Source: Metopolophium dirhodum
Lineage: Eukaryota; Arthropoda; Insecta; Hemiptera; Aphididae
Length of the DNA: 64,000 nucleotides
NCBI RefSeq assembly: GCF_019925205.1
Contig: NC_083563.1
Span: 1,674,001-1,738,000, forward strand
Reading direction: 5' to 3'
Part shown: in pieces, positions 53,210 through 64,000 of the stretch
Numbering within the stretch: position 1 is the first letter of the stretch
How the letters are laid out: each line of letters starts with the position of its first letter
Program-made: the position numbers and the translations under genes
The notes under the pieces: model-generated
Seen by the model: only the letters and a program-made list of their open reading frames with translations
What the model was told of the DNA's origin: nothing
Databases searched by the model: none

Positions 53210-55053
53210 TCACATAGGCTCAGGCATTTCTATATCTCTACATGTGGAGCTTTCTAATTCACGGCGAATGTCTGGTGTAATAGTATGATGTGATTTTGTT
53301 CTGAGTAACTTTAACAATGCTTTTTTCTGTTCAGAACTTATATCTGTCTTATAACGTTGAGCAAATGTTAAAAACGATTGATGCCACAAAACTGGTAATT
53401 CTCTGTCATCATGTTCAAATCTAATGCATAAAATAGTTATTGTATTAATTATAAAAAATTAAAAAACTTTTCACATTATCATACCCAAGAAAATGGAAAA
53501 CAACTGCATCTACAACCCTATATGGAAGAGCATATTTTTTATCAAAAAGTATTCTGAGAAATATTGATGTAGCTCCATTATATTCCATCTCAGCTAATTT
53601 CAATATAGCTGCTGCTGAATGTAACATTGGGATAGAATTTTTGCCTATAACTGATCCAATAATAATCGCCTCTCGTAAAGTACAAGTACCGCTCTAAAAG
53701 AAAATAATATATATTTATTAATAAAAGGACAAGTTTGAAGTGTTACCATAAAATACCTACTTCACACAAGGGAATAAGTATTCCTTTCATGAAAGCTCCA
53801 GGTTTGAACAAAGCTTTTTTCAATGCTTGATAAAGATGAAAATTTAATTTTTTATACTCATCTATATCATCTCTAACTCTAGGTAGCAAAACAAGATTGT
53901 AGAATCTTTGAGCCATATTTTCTTTTAAATTAGATGCGAATATACGAATACCTTGATACATTGCTGCAGCACTCCATGTAGAAGGCTCTAAATAAAAAAA
54001 AAGAAAAATTAATAAATGTCTAAATGTTAAACAACTCAAGCGTAACTAACCAGTTATGTACAAAATTTGCTCCCAATTTCGCAGTTTTGGAATCAATTTG
54101 AATGCTTTAGGCAATTTTCCACTTCGATATGTGGTTAGCACTTGTTTAACACCTTTATACATCTGTATTACACGTGGATCTACATCTTGTAATTGGACAC
54201 CTACAAATTATATTCAATAATACAAAATATTAATTATTATACCTATTTTTAATCAGAAACTAATATCATAGGTACCAGCTGCTATTTAGTAGTATTTTAT
54301 TTATTTATTTTTTAATCATCAAGGGCATTTTAAAAAAGTTTGAAAACCTACTTTCAGCATCTGTAAATTGAGTTTGTATTTCAGTTTGTTTTTCAGTAAT
54401 TTTTTCCATGATCATATCAGCTAAAGTTAATCGAGCTTCAGGTTTTTTAGACATAAACTTTTCTAGAGCTTTTTCATCATCTGCATTGATTTCCTGTAAA
54501 AAAAAAAGACAATAGACATACAATATATGAGAATTTTACTTTTATTTTCATTATATTTACCAGTTGTTCATAATAATCTTCATCTTCTCCTTCGCCAAAC
54601 ATTGGTTTTTCTTCTTCATCTTCCTCTGAATCAGATCCTGAGCCTAGTGATGTGAGTAGATTTTTGTTTGTTCCCTCTAAAATAATAGAACAACACATAT
54701 ATAATTAATGTTAACATTAAACCCATATAGTTAATTCAAATATTGTCATTCAACTTACCGCTTTCAGTTATTTCTTGCTTTTGTTCTCTTACTTGATCCA
54801 ATATACGTCTGGACAGTTGTGAACCAATAACCTAAGTTATAAAATTATCCATTAATAAATTAAAACTTATACATTTATACAGCTATACTGTATACATTTC
54901 TCGAGTCAATACCTCTTCGCTTTCATCCTGGCGTAACCGTATCTTTGGTTCTTTCTTTTTTGACGCTACCCGATCACTAACAATCTGATCGGCCAAATTA
55001 GGATAAGGCTTGTCTACTCCACTCCTCATATTCTTTTTTTTTGTCTTCCCCAT
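53210..55053 (-). CDS. bys: Bystin (BYSL/Enp1 family), eight exons, complete
   Basis: Bystin is a nucleolar/pre-40S assembly factor needed for 18S rRNA maturation. Exons on the minus strand: 55053-54913, 54831-54759, 54676-54561, 54493-54352, 54200-54051, 53987-53761, 53693-53485, 53420-53210, giving 422 residues plus a stop, close to the usual family length. The N-terminus is basic (MGKTKKKNMRSGV); an acidic stretch (SDSEEDEEEKP) sits around residues 85-105, as in relatives. The bystin domain follows with hallmark segments: GKLPKAFKLIPKLRNWEQIL, YQGIRIFASNLKENMAQRFY, LPRVRDDIDEYKKLNFHLYQ, ALFKPGAFMKGILIPLCE, CTLREAIIIGSVIGKNSIP, LDKKYALPYRVVDAVVFHFL and ELPVLWHQSFLTFAQRYK. Introns are 63-151 bases with GT-AG ends and a steady frame. 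The ATG is the first one and is followed by the conserved lysine-rich start. It looks intact and functional. Confidence 0.96.
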
Positions 55054-55600
55054 TTTGTTTAAATTTTAATATAACTAAGAAAAATACAATTCTAAAAAAG
55101 TCACGTGTGAAAAATTAATAAAATACTAAACTTGACACTTGTATCTTTTATCAATTATAATTTATAAATGATAATAATAACAATAAAAATTGAAAATAAT
55201 AACATAACGTTATCACATTATGATTGGATGTTATCGTCACACTTTTCGAAGATTATCTTTTAAGGCTGAGGTTATCATTATAATTAACTCAAAACGGGAT
55301 GATTAATCGACGCTTGGGATGAAAACTGTTCAAATTTAATCACCAATATACTCGTTAAAGTGTTAAGCAAACGTTTTCTATTAAACTTAAAATTTATTTT
55401 TTATTGTGTAAGGTTTTAAAAAATGTGCTTTTACATTGTTGAACGATAAAAATCAAATAAAGTTCAATAATTTATCAAATTGTTTACAATATATGTTATT
55501 TGGTCACACTGTTTCTGTGTGCAATAATACTTTTTTTTTTTATAGGGGTCGTCCATATTGTTTTTGTTGTGAAAAAATCACTAAAAATTCTTGTTATTAA
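55054..55600. promoter_or_regulatory. Putative shared promoter region between bystin and the receptor gene
   Basis: This is the interval between the bystin start codon and the probable non-coding first exon of the plus-strand receptor. No clear TATA box or named factor site is evident. The head-to-head arrangement is inferred, not proven. Confidence 0.3.
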
Positions 55601-55773
55601 TGCTATTATCGCAAAATTCGCATATTTGTTTGTAATTAATGTGCGTTTTCTTTCGACTTAACATTTTAACGTGCGTTAATACGTCTCATGTAGCGTATGA
55701 TGCAGACTCAGCTGAGCGTTTGTATTCGACGACGTGCAACAAGATCGTCAATACTCCATCGTATGTAATCTCG
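55600..55773 (+). other. Candidate non-coding first exon of the activin receptor gene
   Basis: A CpG-containing, GC-richer block ends in a strong splice donor, ATCTCG|GTGAGTAA (cut after 55773). The next good acceptor in front of the receptor start codon is TTTTCAG at 61060-61066, so a 5.3-kb first intron would join this block to the 5' UTR exon starting at 61067. The transcription start is not determined; the left border given is a guess. Confidence 0.4.
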
Positions 55774-57906
55774 GTGAGTAACAATATAATATCCCAACAC
55801 CAAAGCTCCATCTGAGCAAAACGATACTAAATTTACTAAAATTATATGCTAGTCAATCATGCACAAGACATTTCCGAAGACTACTATTAAGTTCTCGCAA
55901 CGATGAATCGTAGTGCTGCACTATTGTTTTGTAGATCCGTTGTTTGAGTTCGTTCGTTTGAAGTTAACAATCAAATATTGCATGCACATTATGATATCAT
56001 CGAAATACATTCTTCCTATAAATCTGTGTATTTTCCATTAATGTCTATCGACAGAATAACAATGATATTGTATGATTTAAAGTTCATACTTCATGTAGGT
56101 ATAAAACTTACATATTAGGATTAGGTAGGTACTATAGTTTATCTTATCAATGCTTTAAACAGAACTTAAATTTTAATTGTGTATCAGAAGTCTTTTATAA
56201 ATCAAATATGAATTAACGTGCAATTAATTTGATCAATTTTAATTTTATACGCAACTTGTAACCAAATTCTTTGAATTACAATCATACATCCAGTACTCCC
56301 CAAAATATCAAATTCAATAATTAAATATTTTGCTTATAGTTGTTGATTTAACCTAAAAATATTGTTTAGTTAATTACAGTCAATCAATAACTATTTCATA
56401 AGACTGTTAATTTATTAAGTTTATAACAGAAAGTGACAACCGTTATACTGTTTTATGTACACAAATTGATATATTGTACAGTTGCAAAGTACATTAATTA
56501 TTGCGACTTATTGTTAATTGTTTTCAACAATAGGTACATCAAAAACAATTTAAATAGCAATTAAGTACTTATCTTCAGTCTTAGTACTTTAAGCTTTATT
56601 AAACTAGGTTATCTTTATTTTTATAAATATATTTGTAAAGTAATAATTCCTCGAATAATTCATATCAGAAATGTATTCTTGTTCTAAAACGACAAAAACA
56701 AAATATGACTAAGGTCTATTTAAATACAAAAGAGCATGCAAAAAAATAAAAATAATAATAACCATTATGAATTAAGTAAAACTGGATTACCGTGGTTTAT
56801 AAATGATTCAGTTAATTTCATATCACCTAATCTTTACCTATAAGTCATTACTTTATTAGACTAATGAAGAATGGTAGGTAACTGATAAAGAATTTTACAT
56901 TTTAAAATAACAAATTGAGTAATTGGAATGATTACGTTTTAAGCAACAGGGGATAAGCTGATATATGTTTGTCAGCTTGGCCTTACAAAAGGTCATATTA
57001 AAAAGTAATATAATTTTATAAAAACAAAATTTAAAAATACCTATTTACAATATGATAATAATGGTTAGATATATATAATCATATTTAATATATTTACCTT
57101 CGTGTTGATTCAAAAACGTCAAAGGTATAAGTTCAGAATCTGATTTTACACAAGTCTGTACTAATCAGTATTATTGCCAGTTTTTATTTATAATATTATT
57201 ACTTATATACCTATATTGCTATATTATTCTTTAATTATATTTTGAATAGAAGTGTTTAAGAAACAACAATTTTAGCCAAATAATTTTCTAGTAAAGACTT
57301 TCCTTCCATCATTCAGGTAGTATTAAAAGAAAATTCCGGTTATTGAATTCAAGTGATTCGGCTTAATTAACTTTGCTGATTACGGTTAAATGTAAATTTA
57401 TTCTGGTTGTTTTGGGTGTTAAAAAAAATCCATGAGATTGTCAATGCAAACGCCAAACTGATAAATCAGATTTTATTTTTACAGTAAACAATGAAAAATA
57501 AAATCATGTTAAATTAATACTTACCATTAATCAGTTCTTTTTCTACTGAAGAAAGATCTTGTTCATTACTTATTTTGACAAAACATATTTTTATTGTGGT
57601 TATTTTCGATTAAGAAGGTACAATTATTCTGATACATATTACATTGGAAAATATATCTACTTTTGTATACTTGCCTAAGATAAATCTAAAATCGTGGATA
57701 CATAGATTATTTTAAATCTATTTTAATTTCTAGATTTTTATATTGAAACATTATATATAAATAAAATTAATTAATTCACAATAAAAATAATACAACAATA
57801 AAATAAATCATCTAATATTCATGTAATAATAATAAATAAAAATCAGTTAAAAATTTGAAAAGTCAGACCAGGCTTTAAACAGATCTAGGATCTACCTAGC
57901 CAGGTT
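55774..57906. other. AT-rich stretch, probably first intron of the receptor gene
   Basis: I see no frames or elements with defined ends here. Confidence 0.35.
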
Positions 57907-57919
57907 CTATCTCATGATA

Positions 57920-59113
57920 TTAGGAAAAAAAATCCCCTCGTAAATTAATTTAAAAAATAAAAAAAAATATCTTATAATAATAGTATTAAAAAAATATATA
58001 AAAATGAATTTATTCAGATAATATGTTGTTTACCCATCGTAAAATAATTCAATAATAAAAAAAATATCTTATAAAAATATTAGTGTTTAAAAAAATCACA
58101 TTTATTATTTTTTTTTTTTTTATAAATACGCCTCAACTACCGGGGTTATTGGCTATTTATTATTTTATTTAGATATAAAAGATCTCTTTCTTATATTTTG
58201 ACCTATTTGCTTTAAAAAATAGGAATATCTGCAGATTCATCTTCATCAAAACGTTGACATAAAATGTTTAATCAAATTTCAATTTTTTTTTTTTACTAGC
58301 TTTTGTCTTTTTTTTTATTAATTTCTCCTATTTCAGCCAATGCCATTCTTGCCTTGTCCGTTCCTTGACACATTATTGTTATCAGTTTCCAAATACTTGG
58401 GTGTTTAATGCCAACGAGATGTGAAAACCTATTGTTCCAGCCTTCACAAGCATTATTTGTTCTGTGTGGATTTGTTGATAGAGTTGTTGAATTAACATTC
58501 CATGATTCTGGTACAATGGTAGTATTCTTCTTAAAATTATATTGTTGGTTTTTCTGACTTTCCTGAACGTACCTCCAACATAATTTTCATCGAAATACTG
58601 TAGTAGGTCTTCTGCTCCAGTTGGACAATTTTGTTTTAAATAATTCATCCCCTCACATACTTTATCAACAGGGAGAAAAGCCAATCCATCCATCATCGCA
58701 CAATATAAATTGAAGTTTTGGTCTTCCTTATATTGTTTACTCAATACCAGATTTTGTATTTTTCTGTAAGTGCTTTGGGATAAATGATAAAAGCACCCTC
58801 AAATTAAAATGTGTTTACCAAAAACTATGTTGGCAGCTTTGTGAACTGTGATTTCAAAATCAACATTAAAGTATAATGGATCTGGGTATAGTTCGCGATT
58901 GTTACACTCATTCAAAATTATTTTGAACATTTCTTCATAGGTGTTTTGGGTTTTACTTAAACTGGAAAATACATCATAAAATCATAGCAAAAAAAAGAAA
59001 AGGGGAGGGATTGATCTACCAAATTCCCTTCCCCCCTGTAAATACACCGCTGCTGCAACGGGAGACTTTTTTGCCGTGTGACTTTGTTACTGGGGACTTT
59101 TTTCCCGTTTACC
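57920..59113 (-). mobile_element. Decayed MULE (Mutator-like) transposon
   Basis: The flanks CTATCTCATGATA (57907-57919) and CTATCTCATCATA (59114-59126) match at 12 of 13 positions, compatible with a 9-11-bp MULE duplication plus chance extension. The ends are loosely inverted: GGAAAAAAAATCCCC on the left and GGGGACTTTTTTCCCG on the right. Next to the right end a second copy of the terminal motif occurs (GGGAGACTTTTTTGCCG, 59079-59095). Sequence at about 58,975-59,066 ending in TAAATACACCGCTG looks like the end of another element, so the MULE has been rearranged and its N-terminal coding half is gone. It lies antisense in the proposed first intron of the receptor. Confidence 0.6.
58296..58965 (-). 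pseudogene. MULE transposase remnant, C-terminal half, broken
   Basis: The minus strand first reads KTQNTYEEMFKIILNECNN and FNVDFEITVHKAANIVFG, with the DFE motif of MULE transposases. After an in-frame TGA just before GCFYHLSQSTYRKIQ the same frame continues through the segment LYCAMMDGLAFLPVDKVCEG to NYVGGTFRKVRK. A frame change near 58,520-58,550 then leads to ESWNVNSTTLSTNPHRTNNA and CEGWNNRFSHLVG, the conserved C-terminal block of these proteins, and a stop at 58296-58298. The catalytic N-terminal part is absent. With one stop and at least one frameshift the copy is dead. The single 120-codon frame at 58382-58744 covers only part of it. Confidence 0.8.
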
Positions 59114-59126
59114 CTATCTCATCATA

Positions 59127-60664
59127 AAACATCAAGTATTATTTAGAAATTTAAAAATGTATATTTTTCTATCTGTACCTACCTATACATTTAGCTTATT
59201 AAACAATTTATCAGTCAAAGAGACAAGTTCTAGAATTAAACTTTTCAACAAATGATCACCCTAGGGTTTCACAAAATAACATAACAATTATTATTATTGA
59301 ACATTCTAAAATAAAATAAAACAATGATCTTTAGCTTCATTAATTTGTAATTATAAAATATACATAACTATAACCAGTGTAGCAAAGTTGACATTACTTA
59401 TTACAAGTACTTAACACTTAAGCTATTAACTTCAGTGCCGCAATAACCGGGTGTGTCAAACATACAGGCCCAGGGCCCCAGCTTATAATAGGGCCTAACG
59501 ATAAAAATTTAAAAATATCTGGAATGAAATAAATCAAAATCTTTTTTTATAATAATGAATAATGGAGATTGAACAATTGATCGATTTTGTTTTGTACACA
59601 TTACTGTACATAAACGTTTCTTTTGTGGCCTGTATAACTGAAATTAAAAATAGTTAGGTTGCAATTGATTAACCGGCCTGTGTAATGCTTCTCAATTCTT
59701 GGTGTCTATTTTTGTCTGATTTAGCTGATACTATTGTCAAGTAAGAGTTGACTTCTATATTTCCTGATGTATTTATCGGTATTATAATTTATAATTATAT
59801 ACTAGTAACATCTGCTTCAGCTGAGTGATCATTTTCAAATGTTAAACTTTTAATATTTTTGTAACTCAAACAGACAAGATAGACTTTCAAGTATAGCTTT
59901 TCTTAATATTGAAATTTAAAAGACAATAAACTAATGCTATTGACATGGAAAATATAATAGTCAATTTTGCACACAAAAAGACGAGATAAATGAATTTCTT
60001 GAAACGAGTACATATTAGCTTATTACTGATCTATTTTTTTTTCCAAGTTCCTATAGTTCACTATTAATGTATTATAGTGTGTACATTTTTATTTGATAAT
60101 AAAATTTTTTTTTAAAAAGTACAAATTATTACATTTATTATTTGGTAAATACATAGGTATGTGTCTTAATTATGCTAACATTATTTTGTATGAGTAAAAA
60201 CTTGAAATTATAATGTATGTTTCAAAATTTAAAAAAACTTAATTTTTAACATTTTTTTAGAAAACTTTTAGTTACAGTTCATTAAATAAAAATAATTTAG
60301 TAATATAAGTAAATAGGTAGGTTTGATTTGAACAGATAATACTAAAATTTTTCTATTTTCTAGATGGGTTCCACATTAATTTAACTACACGCAGGGTTCA
60401 CTTTTTTTTCATAATTTTGCCAAGTGTTGCCAATGTAATTATATTCATTCTAAGTACTTTGTAATTTTGATTCAACCCATGTAGCTTAATTACAATATAA
60501 GTAACATAATTTTGAATGAATACCTATATTTTTTTATATTGAAACAATCTCTAGGATTATTTTTAATACATTAAATTCTAAGCTTTGATAATTATATATC
60601 CACATTAATGCATTGTTCAATGTTCAATTTTCATATGAGAATTGAGAATACAAATTTGATATAT

Positions 60665-60705
<41 letters not shown>

Positions 60706-61066
60706 TAGTTTATTATTTCACAGCTTTAATAGTTTTATTAATTCGGATTTGAAGGGAACGAATCCCATCAATATGATAAATCAGTTTTAAAATATAAGTT
60801 TTGGATAAGTAAAACCCCGGGTAAAACTATTTTACCATAAAAAATAACTTAGCTATAAATATCTATCTACTTAGTTTGTTTACAAATTTTTTAAAGATTT
60901 TTTTTTAAGTATGTCGTCTCGGATGACCTGATAAGCGAGACTACTACATATATTATATATAAAGTCTATGTAGCAAGTTAAATATTATTACTGTTCAAAT
61001 TTATGTTGATTTTAAATTAAAAATTAGATTTTCAGTGTATTTAATTTTTTAATTATATGTTTTCAG
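59127..61066. other. AT-rich stretch, probably first intron of the receptor gene
   Basis: A (TA)n microsatellite lies at 60665-60700. CAATAACCGGGTGTGTCAAA near 59,441 followed by GGCCCAGGGCCCCAG may be a terminus of an old hAT-type element whose partner end was not found. No gene is seen. Confidence 0.4.
60665..60700. repeat. (TA)n microsatellite
   Basis: About 36 bases of alternating TA. Confidence 0.9.
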
Positions 61067-61069
61067 ACT

Positions 61070-61093
61070 ATGGAGATAACAGTTTTTAAATAA
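61070..61093 (+). promoter_or_regulatory. Upstream open reading frame in the receptor 5' UTR
   Basis: Four bases after the acceptor AG, ATG GAG ATA begins an eight-codon frame (peptide MEITVFK, then TAA). It ends 44 bases before the receptor ATG. Such short upstream frames often lower translation of the main frame. The receptor ATG itself is preceded by AAAAAAA, a favourable insect context. Confidence 0.5.
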
Positions 61094-61137
61094 AAATAAA
61101 CTGTAAAACAGTAAAAAAAATAAAGTGGAGAAAAAAA

Positions 61138-64000
61138 ATGGAACAACAATTATGGATATGGATGTGGTGTAGTATTGTATTACTTCTAACAACTTGCAGT
61201 TGTGCTAGCCACAAAAAATACGAAGAAACCAAATGCCACTATTACAACCAAACTTCTTGTGACAAACATAAAAATGAAAAAGATTGTACTAGTGCTATTC
61301 AAAACTGTAAATCTGGAGAAAATGATAAACCATCATATTGTTATGTTGTTTGGACGAACAATACTAAGACAAATAAACTAGAAATTAATCTTAAGGTAAT
61401 CTAACATAATTTTTATAGAATTGTGTTTAATTTGATCATGTTTTTATTTTAATTACTATTTATAGGGTTGTTTTTTGAACAATGTTGAATGCCAAGGCCA
61501 AAAACAATGCAAAGACAAAAAAGAAGAAATGAAACCTAATGGCTTAATGTTTTGTTGTTGCGAAGGTGATTTTTGTAATTCGGAATTTATGTGGGATCCT
61601 ATACCTACAACTCCTCGAATAGAGACTACATGTAAATAATATACATATAATATAATTTATACAATCAATTTAACAATAAATACATTTTTCTATCTTAGCT
61701 GCAAAACCATTACGTGATGAGAATGAATTAATACATACTATAGTGTTTTCTACCATACCTCTGGTAGCTGTTGCAAGTATGTTTCTATTTGTCTATTGGG
61801 TATACAAACGAAGAAAAATACCTCAATTTTCTCATGTAAGTACATTAAATATTCTGTTTCTTTGGTAGTAATTACTTTTTGTTAGATAAAATATTTTTTG
61901 TCGTGCCTGCACCAAAAGTTTAGTTTTTGGTTGAAGCGCTGGAAAGCGACCTTTTTCCATCCAGCTGGTGGTAAAGTGGGAATTCCCAAAAGTGCCAGAT
62001 TTTAAATTGGAAATCCCCAAAAGTGTTATTTGTATCCCCTGCACAACCAGCCACTGATCGATTAACGCAGACACGTGATAAAAAAATTGTATGTATGGCT
62101 CGTGCAGGATGGAAATTTCAGTCTTGGGTGAAATGCAACCCTCGCACTGACATAGCTCACTTTCCGCCCCCACCACACAATATACTATTTTAATTATTTA
62201 ATAATTATTTAAATAATTAAATAATTATTTCTTAATAAATATGTTTAATACAACTGCTCTAATAATTGTAATTTTAATTATTATCACGTTCACTGTGTAT
62301 CGAAATGTTGTATACCCCTGTGCTAGTCAATATGACGTGTTATTGTAGGCCTAAACATAAGCGTGCGCACGGGGCAGTCATGGTAGGCACTTGACTACTC
62401 TGCGAACTCCCCCTCCCCCCCCCCCCCCCCATCAATATACAATATTATTATTATGATAATTGATAGTCAATCATAAAATACTTTTTTACTATGGTAAATG
62501 TAGTTAAAAGAGGTTACCCCAGTCAAATTAGTTTTATAACTTAGGTATGAATATGAATATATACATAATATTGTGTGTGTGTAAATGTGTTATGTACTTA
62601 TGTATGACTACTCTACCAGAAATTCTGCACACGCTTATGGGCTTAAAAATAATAAATTTGAGATACTCATTTCACATGCATATTCAGTAATAAACACTGA
62701 ACAAAGCTGTTGACTAAAAAGAGATTAAAACCTAACTGTGGCCAAAATAAAACTTATAAAAAAAAATTTAAAAATTATGCCTTAAAACTATTATCATTTT
62801 GTGGTATTAATATATAAGATATTAATATTTGTATTGTATTTTAGATTAAAAAACAAATACAAATTGTAAATTAACCCACACATTTTTTAAGAATTATAGT
62901 AAGGTCTGTAATGTGTATGAATAACAATTTGCACACAACTTTCTATTTTAAGCATATTCTGTATTTAAATAATTTCAAAATCCAGAAAACTTTGTTTACC
63001 AATTTTTTTCTTGGATTTCAGTATCTTCTTAATTTAAATTATTCCATACTCTATGATTCAATTCAATTAAAATTATTATTATTTTTATAAATCTATGATC
63101 TACTAAAAATAATTTAGCTTAATATTAAAAACTCGAAAAAAAAATTCTTTAGTATCATCATTGTACTAATTATTCAATAATCAATTCATTACCTTTTGTA
63201 TAGTCATTCCTAATCTACAATTCATGCATAATTAAAAAAAATGTATTGTAATTTACAATTGGTTTTTTTTTTTTTAACATTACTTACTTTGGAATTTAAA
63301 TCTTTAGTGGGTAAGTTAAGTTAATGATGTACATCACACAAACTGTTTGCTTTAATTTTGTTTAATTTTGATACCAAATTATTTTCTGTGTATTTAGGTT
63401 CCGTCGTCTGATAGCTCCCACTTAGGAAATTGTTCTCCAATACTTAGCAATCGTCCAATACAACTCGTAGAAGTGAAGGCAAGGGGTCGCTATGGTGCTG
63501 TTTGGAAAGCTCTTCACAAGAAAGATACAGTAGCTGTTAAAATATTCCCTCCTCAGGTAACAATTTTAATATTATTATAATTATTTTTTTTTACTAGTGT
63601 ATATTATTATTTTGATTTAAGGATAAAAACTCATGGTTAGTTGAACAAGACATTTATCAACTACCACACATGCAACACGATAATATGCTATCCTTCATTG
63701 GAGCTGAAAAACATGCTAGTGTTATTGAAGGTGCCAAAAATGAATATTGGTTGATTACCGCTTATCATGACTATGGATCATTATGCGACTACTTGAAATC
63801 TAATATATTAACTTGGGATCAGCTTTGTCATATTGCCCAGTCTATGGCTAGGTAAAATATTATATACAGTTTGTTTAACATGGTTTTTAATCACTATTTT
63901 GTTCAGGGGTTTGATGCATTTGCATGAAGAGATTCCATCGGAACGTGCAGATCACTATAAGCCAGCCATTGCTCATAGAGATTTTAAGAGCAACAATGTT
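61138..64000 (+). CDS. put: Activin/BMP type II receptor (punt/ActRII family), 5' part; cut by window edge
   Basis: Type II receptors of the TGF-beta family bind activin/BMP ligands and phosphorylate type I receptors at the plasma membrane. Exons: 61138-61395, 61466-61631, 61699-61835, 63398-63556, 63622-63851, 63907-64000 and beyond; 348 codons are visible. Residues 1-23 form a signal peptide (WIWMWCSIVLLLTTCSC). The ectodomain has the Cys pattern of this family, N-glycosylation sites (NQT, NNT), KGCFLNNVECQ and the closing box FCCCEGDFCN. Residues about 153-177 are a membrane helix (IVFSTIPLVAVASMFLFVYW) followed by KRRK. The kinase shows ARGRYGAVW (glycine loop, 215-223), VAVK (Lys235) and AHRDFKSNNV (catalytic loop, Asp342). 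Introns are 55-70 bases except intron 3 (1562 bases), which holds a hAT-type element. The assignment to punt/ActRII rather than wishful-thinking/BMPR2 rests on the short CCCEG-type ectodomain. Confidence 0.93.
61836..63397 (+). other. Receptor intron 3
   Basis: It is by far the largest intron of the visible coding part. It carries a GC-richer block of unknown origin (about 61,885-62,165), an AATAATTATTTAAATAATTA palindromic strip (62,190-62,235) and the hAT-type element at 62356-62639. The 114-codon minus frame at 61832-62176 falls in the unknown block and has no recognisable domain. Confidence 0.6.
62356..62639. mobile_element. Non-autonomous hAT-type element in receptor intron 3 (284 bp)
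   Basis: The left end is CATAAGCGTGCGCAC and the right end, reverse-complemented, is CATAAGCGTGTGCAG. The flanks GGCCTAAA (62348-62355) and GGCTTAAA (62640-62647) form an 8-bp duplication with one mismatch. It has no coding capacity. A run of 16 C lies at 62415-62430. Confidence 0.8.

Noticed and set aside
61832..62176. 114-codon minus-strand frame in the receptor intron
   Set aside because: No domain; falls in a non-coding block of unknown origin within the intron.

Overview
The window looks like a piece of an insect nuclear genome, most probably an aphid. It is strongly AT-rich and has compact GT-AG introns. It is full of TAGGTACCTA / GGTAGGTA words and of short elements with CATAGGCG-type or foldback ends. 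I recall these traits as aphid-like but could not check them by search. The protein-coding content is low and sits mainly in the last 20 kb.

Layout. 1-39,000 is mostly non-coding, AT-rich sequence with old repeats: inverted-repeat elements, a 5'-truncated LINE tail, a foldback element, a locally tandem repeat block, a tRNA-derived SINE and several dispersed ends sharing TCTGAGCGGAGCGA. One convincing but unrecognised coding exon lies at 1620-1757 (minus), and two weaker exon candidates lie at 13253-13348 (minus) and 17501-17645 (plus). At 39,176-40,175 a foldback element carries a nested hAT-type element with a perfect 8-bp target duplication. 45,155-49,435 is a near-complete hAT transposon (17-bp terminal inverted repeats, 8-bp duplication TTTTGTGT). 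It encodes a ten-exon ZMYM1/DUF4371-type transposase on the minus strand that is open apart from one premature stop. A non-autonomous hAT relative (49,990-51,197, duplication GTTCCAGT), a second SINE and a tiny TTAA-bounded inverted repeat follow.

Two host genes are well supported. Bystin (ribosome biogenesis; eight exons, complete, 422 residues) occupies 53,210-55,053 on the minus strand. The type II activin/BMP receptor gene (punt/ActRII family) runs on the plus strand from 61,138 past the right edge. Its signal peptide, cysteine-rich ectodomain, membrane segment and kinase N-lobe through the HRD loop are visible, and the rest of the kinase is outside the window. A splice donor at 55,774 and an acceptor at 61,065 suggest that this receptor has a non-coding first exon just upstream of bystin. 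If so, the two genes are head to head and may share a promoter region (inference). The proposed first receptor intron holds a decayed antisense MULE transposase, and intron 3 of the coding part holds another small hAT-type element.

I found no CRISPR array, operon, rRNA or tRNA gene, and no clear sign of an undescribed functional system. The most informative structures are the intron-bearing hAT element and the nested hAT insertion whose empty site is preserved on the opposite arm of the foldback host.
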